Source of the DNA: Gordonia polyisoprenivorans
GTDB taxonomy: Bacteria > Actinomycetota > Actinomycetes > Mycobacteriales > Mycobacteriaceae
Assembly (NCBI RefSeq): GCF_017654315.1
Contig: NZ_CP072203.1
Location: forward strand, 5,952,001 to 6,016,000
Reading direction: 5' to 3'
DNA: 64,000 bases
The notes beneath the pieces were generated by a model. The model made no database searches. It was not told the origin of the DNA and saw nothing but the letters and a program-made list of their open reading frames with translations. The stretch's first letter is position 1. Every line of letters begins with the position of its first letter. Positions 34,701 through 42,892 of the stretch are shown piece after piece. Made by a program: the position numbers and the translations under genes.

Positions 34701-36281
34701 CTAGTGCGACAGTGCTTCAGCGTCGCTCGGGGTGTTCCACACCAGTAGTTCGGGATGATCGTGGAAGCGTTTGGAAAGTGCAATTTTCTGAATCTTGCCG
34801 GTTGTTCCGATAGGGAGAGAGTCGACGAACTCCACGTGTTGCGGTACCTCCCACTGGCCGACTCGCGGCCGGCAGTACTCGATCAGTGTCTTCGCATCGG
34901 CCTGCTGATTGGTGGCCAGCACCACCACAGCAACTACTGCCTCGCCCCAATGCTCATGTGGTGCTCCAACAACCGCTACTTCGCCAACGGCCGGATGTTG
35001 GGCCAAGATGTTCTCCACAACGGCTGGAAAAACATTGTAGCCGCCTGAAACGATCATGAATTTCTTGCGATCTGTAAGGTGTATTCGCCCCAGAGAGTCC
35101 TGGTATCCCACATCGCCGGTGTGGTACCAGCCGTTCCTGAAGGCTTGAGCCGTCTCTTCGGGCATCTGGTGGTAATGACTCAACAGGTGGCCCCGCGCGC
35201 AGATCTCACCGGCTGTTCCCGCTTCGACACATCGGTCGTTTTCGTCATGAATTTCGACATCGACATGTAACAATGGCCGCCCGACCGGTGCCGGTCCATC
35301 AGAATCGAGATGCGCAGCCAGATCGCGCTCCATGACTATGGCCCCGGTGACTTCTGTTGAGCCGTACCAGTTCTGGAAGGTGGTGCACGACAGAATCTCA
35401 GTCGCCCTTCGAATCACCTCCGGGACGACGGGGCTGCCAAGCATTACCACGATTCTCAAAGAGTCGAGCGTCCGCTGCTGTCTGTGGAGTTCCTGGACTA
35501 TCGCGTTGAGCATGGTTGGTACAACGAACATTACGGTGACCTGATAGCGGTCGACGTTATCGATGGTGCCTGCGACGTCAAAGCGTCCTGGAAGGACGGT
35601 CGCTGCTCCGCTTGAAATACCGAAGGTGTGGATGAAGATGGGGAATCCTGAGCCAGGTAGGTTGTTCAAGATCACGTCGTCGGAGTTGAATCCGCCGGCG
35701 TATGGTGACGAAACCACTTGGGTGGCGGCGCCTATCTGGGTGAGCACGGCACCTTTGGGCAGGCCGGTTGTGCCGGAGGTGTAGGAGATGGCAATGGGAT
35801 CTTCGTCCGACAGGTGCGGGATGTCGAAGGCGGCCGTCGATTCGGAAATCAACGACTCGTAGTCGTAGGGCAGACCGTGTCCGTCGCCATAGCCGACGGC
35901 GATGCAACCAGCGTGTGACCATTCGTCAATATGCGACCGGACGTGGTCGACCAGTTCTGCTTGAATGAGAATGAAGCGCACGTCCGCGTCCCGCACGATA
36001 TGGTCGATCTCTCGCGGAGAGTAACGCCAGTTGATGCCGATCCGAACCAGGCCTGTGTGAATGCACGCGTGCCAGTGCTCGATCATCTCGATGCGATCCT
36101 GCGAGAGAATCGCCACCCGGTCGCCGGGGTGCAGTCCCAGAGATTGCATGGCATGGGTGAGTCGCGCCGATCGATCGTAGATCTGGGACCAGGTAAGCGT
36201 TCGACCTTGCTGTGCGTACGCCAGGTCGTTGCCGCGAGTTCGTGCTAGTCGAACTGCATAGTCGCGGATCAGAACCGTCAT
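34701..36281 (-). CDS. Acyl-CoA ligase (AMP-forming)
   Basis: A 526-residue ANL ligase with GGAGAT before ATG 36281. Motifs: YTSGTTGLPKGAVLTQ near residue 170, WYGSTEVTGA near 310, NGWYHTGDVGYQDSLGRIHLTDRKKF near 390-415 and GTTGKIQKIALSKRF near the C-terminus. It should form a CoA thioester of an unidentified acid. Its promoter region (36282-36398) carries two overlapping inverted repeats at 36363-36390 just downstream of the HxlR gene, which is probably its regulator. It pairs with the SnoaL gene 31 bases downstream. Confidence 0.9.
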   Translation of the reverse strand: MTVLIRDYAVRLARTRGNDLAYAQQGRTLTWSQIYDRSARLTHAMQSLGLHPGDRVAILSQDRIEMIEHWHACIHTGLVRIGINWRYSPREIDHIVRDADVRFILIQAELVDHVRSHIDEWSHAGCIAVGYGDGHGLPYDYESLISESTAAFDIPHLSDEDPIAISYTSGTTGLPKGAVLTQIGAATQVVSSPYAGGFNSDDVILNNLPGSGFPIFIHTFGISSGAATVLPGRFDVAGTIDNVDRYQVTVMFVVPTMLNAIVQELHRQQRTLDSLRIVVMLGSPVVPEVIRRATEILSCTTFQNWYGSTEVTGAIVMERDLAAHLDSDGPAPVGRPLLHVDVEIHDENDRCVEAGTAGEICARGHLLSHYHQMPEETAQAFRNGWYHTGDVGYQDSLGRIHLTDRKKFMIVSGGYNVFPAVVENILAQHPAVGEVAVVGAPHEHWGEAVVAVVVLATNQQADAKTLIEYCRPRVGQWEVPQHVEFVDSLPIGTTGKIQKIALSKRFHDHPELLVWNTPSDAEALSH

Positions 36282-36362
36282 AAGAGTATCTCCACATCGC
36301 GAGCGCTCTCGTTGCTGAGGTCCGCGGTTGCGGATCTGACTCGACCATAGTGGGTGCTCAAT

Positions 36363-36390
36363 GAGAACTCAATAGTTCTCCAGAAGAACT
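36363..36390. promoter_or_regulatory. Overlapping inverted repeats, probable HxlR operator
   Basis: GAGAACT-CAAT-AGTTCTC (36363-36380) is a perfect 7-bp-arm inverted repeat, and AGTTCT-CCAGA-AGAACT (36374-36390) reuses its right arm. It lies about 80 bases upstream of the ligase ATG and just beyond the HxlR stop codon. HxlR proteins bind such short dyads as dimers. Confidence 0.6.
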
Positions 36391-36398
36391 GACTCGTC

Positions 36399-36908
36399 TC
36401 AGAGGTGATTTGGTGAGCTGTCTTGACTTGGGTCGCCAGCCGTTCGGTCGGCGACAAGTCGTATTGTCGAGACCGACACACGTTCACCACACTGGTCGCA
36501 GCAAAGATGAGGCGCTGTCGTCTGACCGCAAGTCTCGTGCACGAGGTGCCAGTCGTGGTCCTGGTCTGCTTCCAGATACCCTTCGCCCCACTGCTGTATC
36601 GCGAGGAAAATCGGGTACATCGCCCGGCCCTTGTCGGTCAGCCGGTACTCGTATCGGGCCGGCCCAGTCTGATACTGAACTCGCCTCAGGATCTCTTCGT
36701 CGACTAGGGTGCCAAGCCTCTTGGTCAGTATGTTTCGCGAAATGCCGAGGTTGTGCTGGTAGTCATCGAACTTGCTGACCCCATAGTAGGTCTCCACCAG
36801 GATGGCGAAGGACCACTTGTCGCTGAGTATCGCAACGGTCTGCATGACGGCAGGAGATCGTCGTGGCAGTGGCGTTCCATCTCGCGCGAGCTCAGGGTAC
36901 ACAACCAT
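36399..36908 (-). CDS. HxlR-family winged-helix regulator
   Basis: A 169-residue protein from ATG 36908 (the frame also allows a TTG one codon earlier). SPAVMQTVAILSDKWSFAIL followed by FDDYQHNLGISRNILTKRL and GLVDEEILRRVQYQTGPARYEY-type sequence (here TLVDEEIL) is the HxlR DNA-binding domain. YRLTDKGRAMYPIF precedes a tail with HETCGQTTAPHLCCDQCGE, a Cys-rich motif seen in several HxlR proteins that might bind metal or sense redox. It lies upstream of the ligase/SnoaL unit in the same direction, with a dyad at 36363-36390 between. It probably controls that unit. Confidence 0.9.
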   Translation of the reverse strand: MVVYPELARDGTPLPRRSPAVMQTVAILSDKWSFAILVETYYGVSKFDDYQHNLGISRNILTKRLGTLVDEEILRRVQYQTGPARYEYRLTDKGRAMYPIFLAIQQWGEGYLEADQDHDWHLVHETCGQTTAPHLCCDQCGERVSVSTIRLVADRTAGDPSQDSSPNHL

Positions 36909-37564
36909 CAATGTAGTTCAGCTGTCCAGGCAATCTCGAGGATGACGACTGGCTCGCTGTCGTCACCATGCGTAACCGTCCTTGCCGGGCCCGGGATCGA
37001 TTATTGTCGGCCTACCATGAGCAGCCACGATCCAGAGATGATCCTCGGCAATGAGGCGATCTCGGCGCCGAGCAGTAGGTCGCCGTTGACCGCGACGCGT
37101 GACGGGAGTGCGAGCGCGCTGCTGCTGGTCGTCCTGGGCGAGTTCGTCTGGCCCTCGCCGGACTCGGTGTGGTCGACGGCAGGGTGCTGGCGGATCTGGG
37201 GGTGGAGCCCACGCCCCCATAGACAATTCAATGGGAGGCGTCCCGATTGGACGGTCTGCTTATCTCAATTGACGGGCCTTCCCGCTCCACGATGATGAGA
37301 GCCCCGTAGAGGTAATCCCAGAAGAGTGTTGGATTTGTGGTTCTCGCAATAGAAGGCGCTTGGATTGGCCCGCTCGCAGCCGGAGAAACAGACAAGCCAG
37401 TTATTCAACCCAGCGGGCGAGTTCACCGGCCTGGATTTGTGAGTAGCGCAGGGTGAACGCCCAAGGTCGACAACCATGCCGAGCCTCGGGATCAGAGTCG
37501 GCCGATGCGGAATTGATATGAGCCGACACCCCCAACACCGGCAGGAAGCCAAAGGTGCTGCAAC
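36909..37564. other. Gene-poor 656-base stretch with relics
   Basis: No intact gene fits here. At 37017-37230 on the + strand there is a PaaX-like relic, listed separately. Between about 37265 and 37560 the - strand has open frames with Cys-containing segments that resemble no family I can name. The stretch separates the ligase modules from the ferredoxin/Rieske half of the island and looks like a rearrangement scar. Confidence 0.5.
37017..37230 (+). pseudogene. Truncated, frameshifted PaaX-family regulator relic
   Basis: From ATG 37017 the frame encodes a polar tail and then SALLLVVLGEFVWPSPDSVWS, which matches the start of PaaX-type regulators (typically RSLLLTLLGEFVLP-like, then VWT). After VWS the similarity continues in another frame as GRVLADLGVEP, matching the conserved L-x-ALGVEE step, then is lost. 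So a frameshift and truncation are visible within about 70 codons. PaaX proteins repress phenylacetate-type pathways. No full-length PaaX is present in the window. The call rests on recalled consensus, not a database match. Confidence 0.5.
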
Positions 37565-38794
37565 TCAGTGTGTGGTCTGTGACACCTTGCGCGACTCTGC
37601 GAATGCCAGCGCATCCTGCCACGACCGTCCCTTGGCAATCATCACGCGATACTTCATGATTACTGCCTGGCCGTTGACGGTGAGTGCACCGATGAGCCGA
37701 TCACCTCGTCGGTACAGTGCAACCCAACGCCCTTCACTCTCGGGATCGCCGTCGACGACAACGACTTCGTCTGCGTTCGGTGAGCCAACAAACTGGATTC
37801 GGACGTCGTACCAGTCGGACCAGAAATACGGCACTGTGCCATAGGGTTTCGAGTTTGATGGGTCGATGGCGTTCCGCGCGGCAGCTGCTCCCTGCTCGGC
37901 AGCCGCAGTCCAGTTCTCCATACGTTGGCGTTCGCCGAGCACAGGGTTGAACCAGTTCGCGACATCGCCGGCCGCGTAGACGCCCGGCACGCCGGTCCAC
38001 AGCGTTTCGTCACAGACGATGCCGTTGTCAACAAGCACCCCTGACCCCTCGAGCCAATCGGTCGCGGGCGAAACCCCTACCCCGACGACAACGAGATCGG
38101 CATCGAGCACGGTGCCGTCGGCGAGCACGACTCGCTCAACGTGACCGTCGCCCTCGATCGCGGACACGCCGGTTCCGCATATCAGCGTGGTGCCGTTACG
38201 GTGGTGCAGCGATGCGATTGCGTGCCCCATGGCTTCACCGGTAGCACGCACCAGTGGCGTCGGCAATGCTTCGACGATGGTGACGTCGACACCTCGCTTG
38301 TGTGCGCCGGATGCCACTTCCGATCCGATGAACCCCGCACCGATGACCACAGTGCGCGCACCGCCGGTCAACGCCTCGCGCACCGCAATCGCGTCGTCCA
38401 CGGTGCGCAGTGCGTAGACGCCGTCGAGCGACTCGGTACCGGGGAGCATGCGAGGTATCGAACCGGTGGCGATGACGAGTGCGTCATACTCCACATCTCG
38501 ATCGCCCACGCGCACCGTCTTGGACTCGGTGTTCAGACCAGTTGCGGGAGCGCCCAGTACAAGTTCGACGCCGAGCTCATTGCTGAGCACTTCCTCGGTC
38601 CGAAAGAACGGTGCAGGGAGGTCATCGGAGCCGGGTTCGAGGAACGCCTTCGACAGAGGCGGGCGGTCATACGGAAGGTGCCGCTCGGCACCGATCAACG
38701 TGATCGATCCCTCATACCCTGCTTTTCGCGCGGCTTCGACGGCGCGCAACCCGGCGAGTGACGCTCCCACAACGACGAGCTTGTCAACGGTCAT
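37565..38794 (-). CDS. FAD-dependent ferredoxin reductase
   Basis: A 409-residue NADH/NADPH:ferredoxin reductase of the putidaredoxin-reductase type. FAD motif GASLAGLRAVEAAR near residue 10, PYDRPPLSK near 45, the NAD(P) motif VVIGAGFIGSEVASG near 148 and VYAAGDVANWFNP near 270 are all present. Start ATG 38794 is preferred because AGAAGGA sits 12 bases upstream; the ATG at 38806 would touch it. It follows a 3Fe-4S ferredoxin gene by 29 bases and should pass electrons from NAD(P)H to it, serving the P450 or Rieske oxygenase in this window. Confidence 0.93.
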   Translation of the reverse strand: MTVDKLVVVGASLAGLRAVEAARKAGYEGSITLIGAERHLPYDRPPLSKAFLEPGSDDLPAPFFRTEEVLSNELGVELVLGAPATGLNTESKTVRVGDRDVEYDALVIATGSIPRMLPGTESLDGVYALRTVDDAIAVREALTGGARTVVIGAGFIGSEVASGAHKRGVDVTIVEALPTPLVRATGEAMGHAIASLHHRNGTTLICGTGVSAIEGDGHVERVVLADGTVLDADLVVVGVGVSPATDWLEGSGVLVDNGIVCDETLWTGVPGVYAAGDVANWFNPVLGERQRMENWTAAAEQGAAAARNAIDPSNSKPYGTVPYFWSDWYDVRIQFVGSPNADEVVVVDGDPESEGRWVALYRRGDRLIGALTVNGQAVIMKYRVMIAKGRSWQDALAFAESRKVSQTTH

Positions 38795-38823
38795 GATCGA
38801 GTCCATTCCTTCTGGGCGGGGCG

Positions 38824-39018
38824 TCAGTCTCGTACGATGCGTAGTGCCTCAGTGGGACATCCGGCGACTGCCTCTTCAACCGCCTGCAGTTCATCGTCGC
38901 TGATGTCCTCTTTGAGAAGCACGAGTTCACCCGCCTCGTTGACCTCAAAGAACTCAGGTGCGAGGGACTCGCAAATGCCGAGTCCGGTACATTTTGTGAA
39001 ATCGACAGTCACCTTCAT
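38824..39018 (-). CDS. [3Fe-4S]-type ferredoxin
   Basis: A 64-residue ferredoxin with three cysteines, Cys10 and Cys16 in KCTGLGICES and Cys54 in AGCPTEAL, the CX5C...CP pattern of single-cluster [3Fe-4S] ferredoxins that serve actinobacterial P450s and some dioxygenases. The ATG at 39018 is favoured, with AGAAGGTG upstream; a GTG at 39027 is too close to that site. It sits between a CrtI-like flavoprotein gene and the ferredoxin reductase gene in the same direction. It is the likely electron carrier for oxygenases of this island. Confidence 0.93.
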   Translation of the reverse strand: MKVTVDFTKCTGLGICESLAPEFFEVNEAGELVLLKEDISDDELQAVEEAVAGCPTEALRIVRD

Positions 39019-39046
39019 GGCGGTCACCTTCTTTCAGAATCTGGGT

Positions 39047-40360
39047 TCACGGCTGTGTTCGCGGGAAAGCTTGGGCGATCTCGCGGACGACAATCTCCGC
39101 GGTCTCCGCGCAAGCGGTGGTGCCCCCGTTGGCGTACTCTTTGACCGCGTCGCCGACATTCCACAATCCGGTCAGGTCAGTGGTGTGTGGCAGATCGAAG
39201 CCCGCGACGGCACGCTGGGGCGGCCACCCGTCTCGCGTAACGGTCGTCGACAGGATCCGAGCCTTCTCGTCGAAGCCGGGAATCGTGTCGCGGAGATCGT
39301 CAAGCAGGAGCTCGGTTTCGGCAGCCTCGTCGAAGTCGCCGATCGCCGGCTCTGGCACCGAAGTGCCCACGTAGAGATGCCATCCCGCGGGCGCCATCTC
39401 CGGGCACGTCTCGGTGAAGTTGGCGAGGTAGGCAACGCGTCGGCTCTTGGCAAAACTGAGCATTCCGGGTGCGCTGATCAACGGTTCCTGACTCGCGAAG
39501 TTGATCGCGATCATCGCGCATGGCCGATTGCGCTGCTCGACCATCGAGACGTACTCCTCGGGGAAGGCTTCGCGGCCCACGAGATCCAACGTCGCGTACG
39601 GCCCGATATCGCTGACCACGACTGGTGCGGTAATGGTTCGCGTCTGCCCCTCGTGGGTGACGGTCACGCCGGTGATGGTGTCGCCGTCGACCTCGATCCG
39701 CGTTACCTCAGTGGACAGCAGCAGGTCACCACCATGCGCAGCAAAAGCTTCCGCCAGAGCATTCCATAGTCCGATGGTGCCCTCCGGGTGGAAGCCAAAA
39801 CGCTTGAAGGCGCTCTTGCGGGTGAAGTAGGTCAGGAATACTCGGGCAGGGAGTTCCTCCGAGCTGACGGCAAACACCGATGCGCACATGTTTCGGAAGA
39901 TGCCATGCACACCTTCGTTCTTGGTGTACTTCCGAACCCAATCTGCGGTGGACAGCTCGTCCTCCGGCAGACCGGAGTCGTTGCGTGCGGCTCCGATTCC
40001 TTTGACAAGTTTTGCGCCCTGACGTGTCAGCTTGCCCAGCAGCATGCCCCAACCACCACCGGTCACGTCGACATCCTTACCGCCGATCCGGTAAAGGATC
40101 GGGGGCGAGGGCTCGCGGATCTCAAACTTGGCGCCAACCTCCTCGCAGGTCTGTTCCGTGATACCGCCGACCTCGATCACGATGGCACCGTCGTTGACCT
40201 TGAAACCATCGATCTCGGTCGTCGATGCTCGCCCTCCAACTTTGTCCAGGCGTTCGACGACGAGGGTCCGATATCCGCTCTTGGCCAGTCGGGCCGCGGT
40301 GAAGAGACCACCGGCGCCGGCGCCAATGACAATCGCGTCATACTCGCCACTGTTTGCCAT
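39047..40360 (-). CDS. CrtI/phytoene-desaturase-like FAD oxidoreductase
   Basis: A 437-residue flavoprotein with the dinucleotide-binding motif AIVIGAGAGGLFTAARLAKSG near residue 8, VGGRASTTEIDGFKVNDGA near 40-58, and the C-terminal FAD signature GLWNVGDAVKEYANGGTTACAE near 400. GGAGGAAAC precedes ATG 40360. Members of this fold desaturate or isomerise isoprenoid and alicyclic compounds or oxidise amines. It lies in an operon after an acyl-CoA dehydrogenase and before the ferredoxin gene. A dehydrogenation, perhaps aromatising, of a cyclic intermediate is the most economical inference, but carotenoid-like chemistry is not excluded. Confidence 0.85.
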   Translation of the reverse strand: MANSGEYDAIVIGAGAGGLFTAARLAKSGYRTLVVERLDKVGGRASTTEIDGFKVNDGAIVIEVGGITEQTCEEVGAKFEIREPSPPILYRIGGKDVDVTGGGWGMLLGKLTRQGAKLVKGIGAARNDSGLPEDELSTADWVRKYTKNEGVHGIFRNMCASVFAVSSEELPARVFLTYFTRKSAFKRFGFHPEGTIGLWNALAEAFAAHGGDLLLSTEVTRIEVDGDTITGVTVTHEGQTRTITAPVVVSDIGPYATLDLVGREAFPEEYVSMVEQRNRPCAMIAINFASQEPLISAPGMLSFAKSRRVAYLANFTETCPEMAPAGWHLYVGTSVPEPAIGDFDEAAETELLLDDLRDTIPGFDEKARILSTTVTRDGWPPQRAVAGFDLPHTTDLTGLWNVGDAVKEYANGGTTACAETAEIVVREIAQAFPRTQP

Positions 40361-40419
40361 GTTTCCTCCAGAGGTGTTTGTGGAAAATAAGTACTGATTC
40401 GTTCTCGACCGCCGCCGAC

Positions 40420-41583
40420 TCAGTAGGAGCGCGGAAGATTGAGCGAGGTTTGCGCGACGAAGTTGAGAACCATTTCGCGGCTGACCGGGGCCGTCCTCAT
40501 CAGTCGGGTCACGAACCAAAGTTCGGAGAGCCCGTACTCGTGAGCAAGGCCATTGCCGCCGTGCGTCTGAATTGCTTGATCGAGTGCGGCAAGCGCAGCC
40601 TCGGCGGCCGCGAACTTGGCAATATTGGAGGCCTCACCGACTCCGGGCGAATCCTGGTCGGCCAGTTCCGCTGCATGTCGCGTAGCCAGGCGGGACACCT
40701 CAACATTGATGTGCGCTTCCGCCAGCGGGTGCGACACGCCTTGGTGTGCGCCGATCGGTGTGGACCATACCTTGCGGTTTCGGGCATAGTCACTTGCCTT
40801 CTCAACGGCGTAGCGGCCGACGCCGCCGCAAATCGCGCCCACCAGGATCCGTTCCGGATTCAGCCCACTGAAGACCTGCCGCAGCCCCTTGCCGGCTTCG
40901 CCGACCAACGCTTCCGGGCCGACTCGCACGTTGTCGAGGAAGACAGTGAATTGCTTGTCGGGAGAGACGATGGCGGTGGGGATTTCCTGGATGGTGAGAC
41001 CTGGCGCGTCGGTCGGCACGACGAAGATCGAGAGTGCCTTGCGCTCCGGAGTGGACAATTCGTCATCGCGACTGATGAGAAGCAACGCATCGGCTTGGTC
41101 GATGGCCGATATGTAGTACTTCTGGCCGGACAGTAGCCAACCGTCGCCGTCTCGGCGCGCCGTGGTCTTGATGTTGTGGCTGTTGGAACCGGCGTCGGGC
41201 TCGGTGAGCCCGAAGGCCATCTTTCGGGAGCCGTCGGCGAGCCCCGGTAGCCATTCCTGCTTCATGGCCTCGCTGCCGTGCGCAGCAAGAATGCTGCCAC
41301 AGATGGCAGGCGAGATCACCCAGATCAGAAGTGGCATTCCTTGTGCCGAGAGCTCTTCGACGACCACGACAGCTTCGGCCATTCCGCCACCACCTCCCCC
41401 GTACTCCTCCGGAAGGTGCACACCGAGCAGGCCGGCTTCACCGAGATCGTTCCACAGCTCGTCGATATGCCCGCCGTTCCGACCTCGTTCGAGAAAGTAT
41501 TGGGGACCATACTGCTTCGCAATCGCGCGAACGCTCTCGCGAATCGCGCGGTGGTCGTCGGAGTCCTGGATGAGTCCGGTCAC
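40420..41583 (-). CDS. Acyl-CoA dehydrogenase family protein
   Basis: A 387-residue flavoenzyme starting at GTG 41583, seven bases after the upstream fusion gene. The flavin segment is AFGLTEPDAGSNSHNIKTTA near residue 132 and the C-terminus QTHGGNGLAHEYGL has the Glu at the usual catalytic position. Compared with the other two dehydrogenases here it lacks the TIYGGTTE-like ending and forms a different subfamily. It would oxidise an acyl-CoA, delivering electrons to ETF. The operon begins with the NTF2-crotonase fusion and ends with the ferredoxin reductase. Confidence 0.92.
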   Translation of the reverse strand: MTGLIQDSDDHRAIRESVRAIAKQYGPQYFLERGRNGGHIDELWNDLGEAGLLGVHLPEEYGGGGGGMAEAVVVVEELSAQGMPLLIWVISPAICGSILAAHGSEAMKQEWLPGLADGSRKMAFGLTEPDAGSNSHNIKTTARRDGDGWLLSGQKYYISAIDQADALLLISRDDELSTPERKALSIFVVPTDAPGLTIQEIPTAIVSPDKQFTVFLDNVRVGPEALVGEAGKGLRQVFSGLNPERILVGAICGGVGRYAVEKASDYARNRKVWSTPIGAHQGVSHPLAEAHINVEVSRLATRHAAELADQDSPGVGEASNIAKFAAAEAALAALDQAIQTHGGNGLAHEYGLSELWFVTRLMRTAPVSREMVLNFVAQTSLNLPRSY

Positions 41584-41589
41584 GAGTGG

Positions 41590-42831
41590 CTACCTACCTT
41601 CGAAAATCGGTCGGGTCTTACTGAGGAATGCTCCGATGGCGTGCTGGGCGTCGTAGGTGTTGCCGGTGTCTCGTACACCCTCGGACTCCGCACGCAATTG
41701 CTCTGACAGTGAGTGTTGCCATGTCTCACGTAACAACTGACGCTGGCGGCCGAATGCTTTTGTGGGTCCGCCAGCGAGTTTGGTGGCTTTGGCCAGGCAG
41801 TGGTCGCGCAGCGTCTCCGCAGGAACCACCTCGCTGACGAGACCCCACTTTTCGGCGGTGTCCGCATCGATTCGGAGGTTCTCCAGGTACATGCGGCGGG
41901 CCCGTGACTCACCGATGATGCGCGGAAGATGCCAGGTGCCGCCGCCATCGCCGGAAAGCCCGATACCGCTGAACGCTGTGGAGAAGATGGTGCCCTTTGC
42001 GGCAACAACGATGTCGGCTGCATAGACAAAGCCGAGCCCGCCGCCTGCCACCGATCCATGTGCGGCGGTCACGATCGGTGCGTCGATGCGCTCGAGGATG
42101 CGAAATGCCTCGTGAAATGGCTCGGTCATCCGTCCAGCGAGCGTGCCGAACGCACCAGGCGACGCGGACGTGAAGTAGTCGATATCACCACCGACTGTCA
42201 GCGCCCGGCCATTACCGGCGAAGAGCACTGCCCGAACCGAAGGATCGGCGGCAATGGCGCGCGCGACCGTGAGCGTTTCCTCTCCCATCTGGAGGTCGAT
42301 GGCGTTCCTCTGCTCCGGTCGATTCAAGATCACCTGCGCAACCCCGTTGTGGACCTGGTAGTCGATCGTGACCAAATCGGAGATGGAGGGACCAGGGTAA
42401 GCGGGATAACCGGCTCGTTCGGCGCCGTCGAGTGCTGTAGACCACGCGACGGTGTCGGTCAGCTGACGCAGGTGACTGATACGCCAGCCATTGAACGTCA
42501 GGATATGGATGAAACTTGCCTCGAGGGTCCGCCCGGTCCTTCGGCAGGTCCCGCGGTAGGTGCCGACGACCTGCAACCGATCGTCCGACAACGTGTCGAA
42601 TGACTCCGGTTCGGCAGTGACGCGAAATGCTGCACCGATCCGCCACCAGAAGTCGCGGATCATCGCCTCTGGACCGGCATAGGAGCCGCCCAGACCCAGT
42701 GGCATCCCGGCCGCCGCGACGCCGACGAAGGCGGGATCGAGCAGCGCGCCGACGGCGTCCGCGTCGCCGGCAGCCAGCGCGCGATACAACGATCCTGCCA
42801 GTTCAGCTCGGTCGGCGATTATGTTGGTCAT
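41590..42831 (-). CDS. NTF2-like domain fused to PaaG-like crotonase
   Basis: A 413-residue two-domain protein. Residues 1 to about 145 form an NTF2/SnoaL-like domain (LAAGDADAVGALLDPAFVG, GGSYAGPEAMIRDFWW, GWRISHLRQLTDT). From about 155 a crotonase follows (DYQVHNGVAQVILNRPEQRNA, GGDIDYF, GGGLGFVYAADI). Its active-site area AFSGIGLSGDGGGTWHLPR keeps the Asp used by PaaG-type isomerases and lacks both hydratase glutamates. The start codon follows a poly-A run with no close ribosome binding site; GAGG is 14 bases away. It is the first gene of the 42.8-37.6 kb operon. I know of no described enzyme with this fusion. Confidence 0.85.
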   Translation of the reverse strand: MTNIIADRAELAGSLYRALAAGDADAVGALLDPAFVGVAAAGMPLGLGGSYAGPEAMIRDFWWRIGAAFRVTAEPESFDTLSDDRLQVVGTYRGTCRRTGRTLEASFIHILTFNGWRISHLRQLTDTVAWSTALDGAERAGYPAYPGPSISDLVTIDYQVHNGVAQVILNRPEQRNAIDLQMGEETLTVARAIAADPSVRAVLFAGNGRALTVGGDIDYFTSASPGAFGTLAGRMTEPFHEAFRILERIDAPIVTAAHGSVAGGGLGFVYAADIVVAAKGTIFSTAFSGIGLSGDGGGTWHLPRIIGESRARRMYLENLRIDADTAEKWGLVSEVVPAETLRDHCLAKATKLAGGPTKAFGRQRQLLRETWQHSLSEQLRAESEGVRDTGNTYDAQHAIGAFLSKTRPIFEGR

Positions 42832-42892
42832 TTTTTTAATTTAACCTCAAATCAAAAGAGAAGCAAGTACTCGCTCAGATGACCGGTCCGTA

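Noticed and set aside
37265..37560. Possible transposase or HNH fragment on the - strand
   Set aside because: A few Cys and His residues suggested a fragment, but no consistent motif or terminal repeats could be seen, so no mobile element is called.
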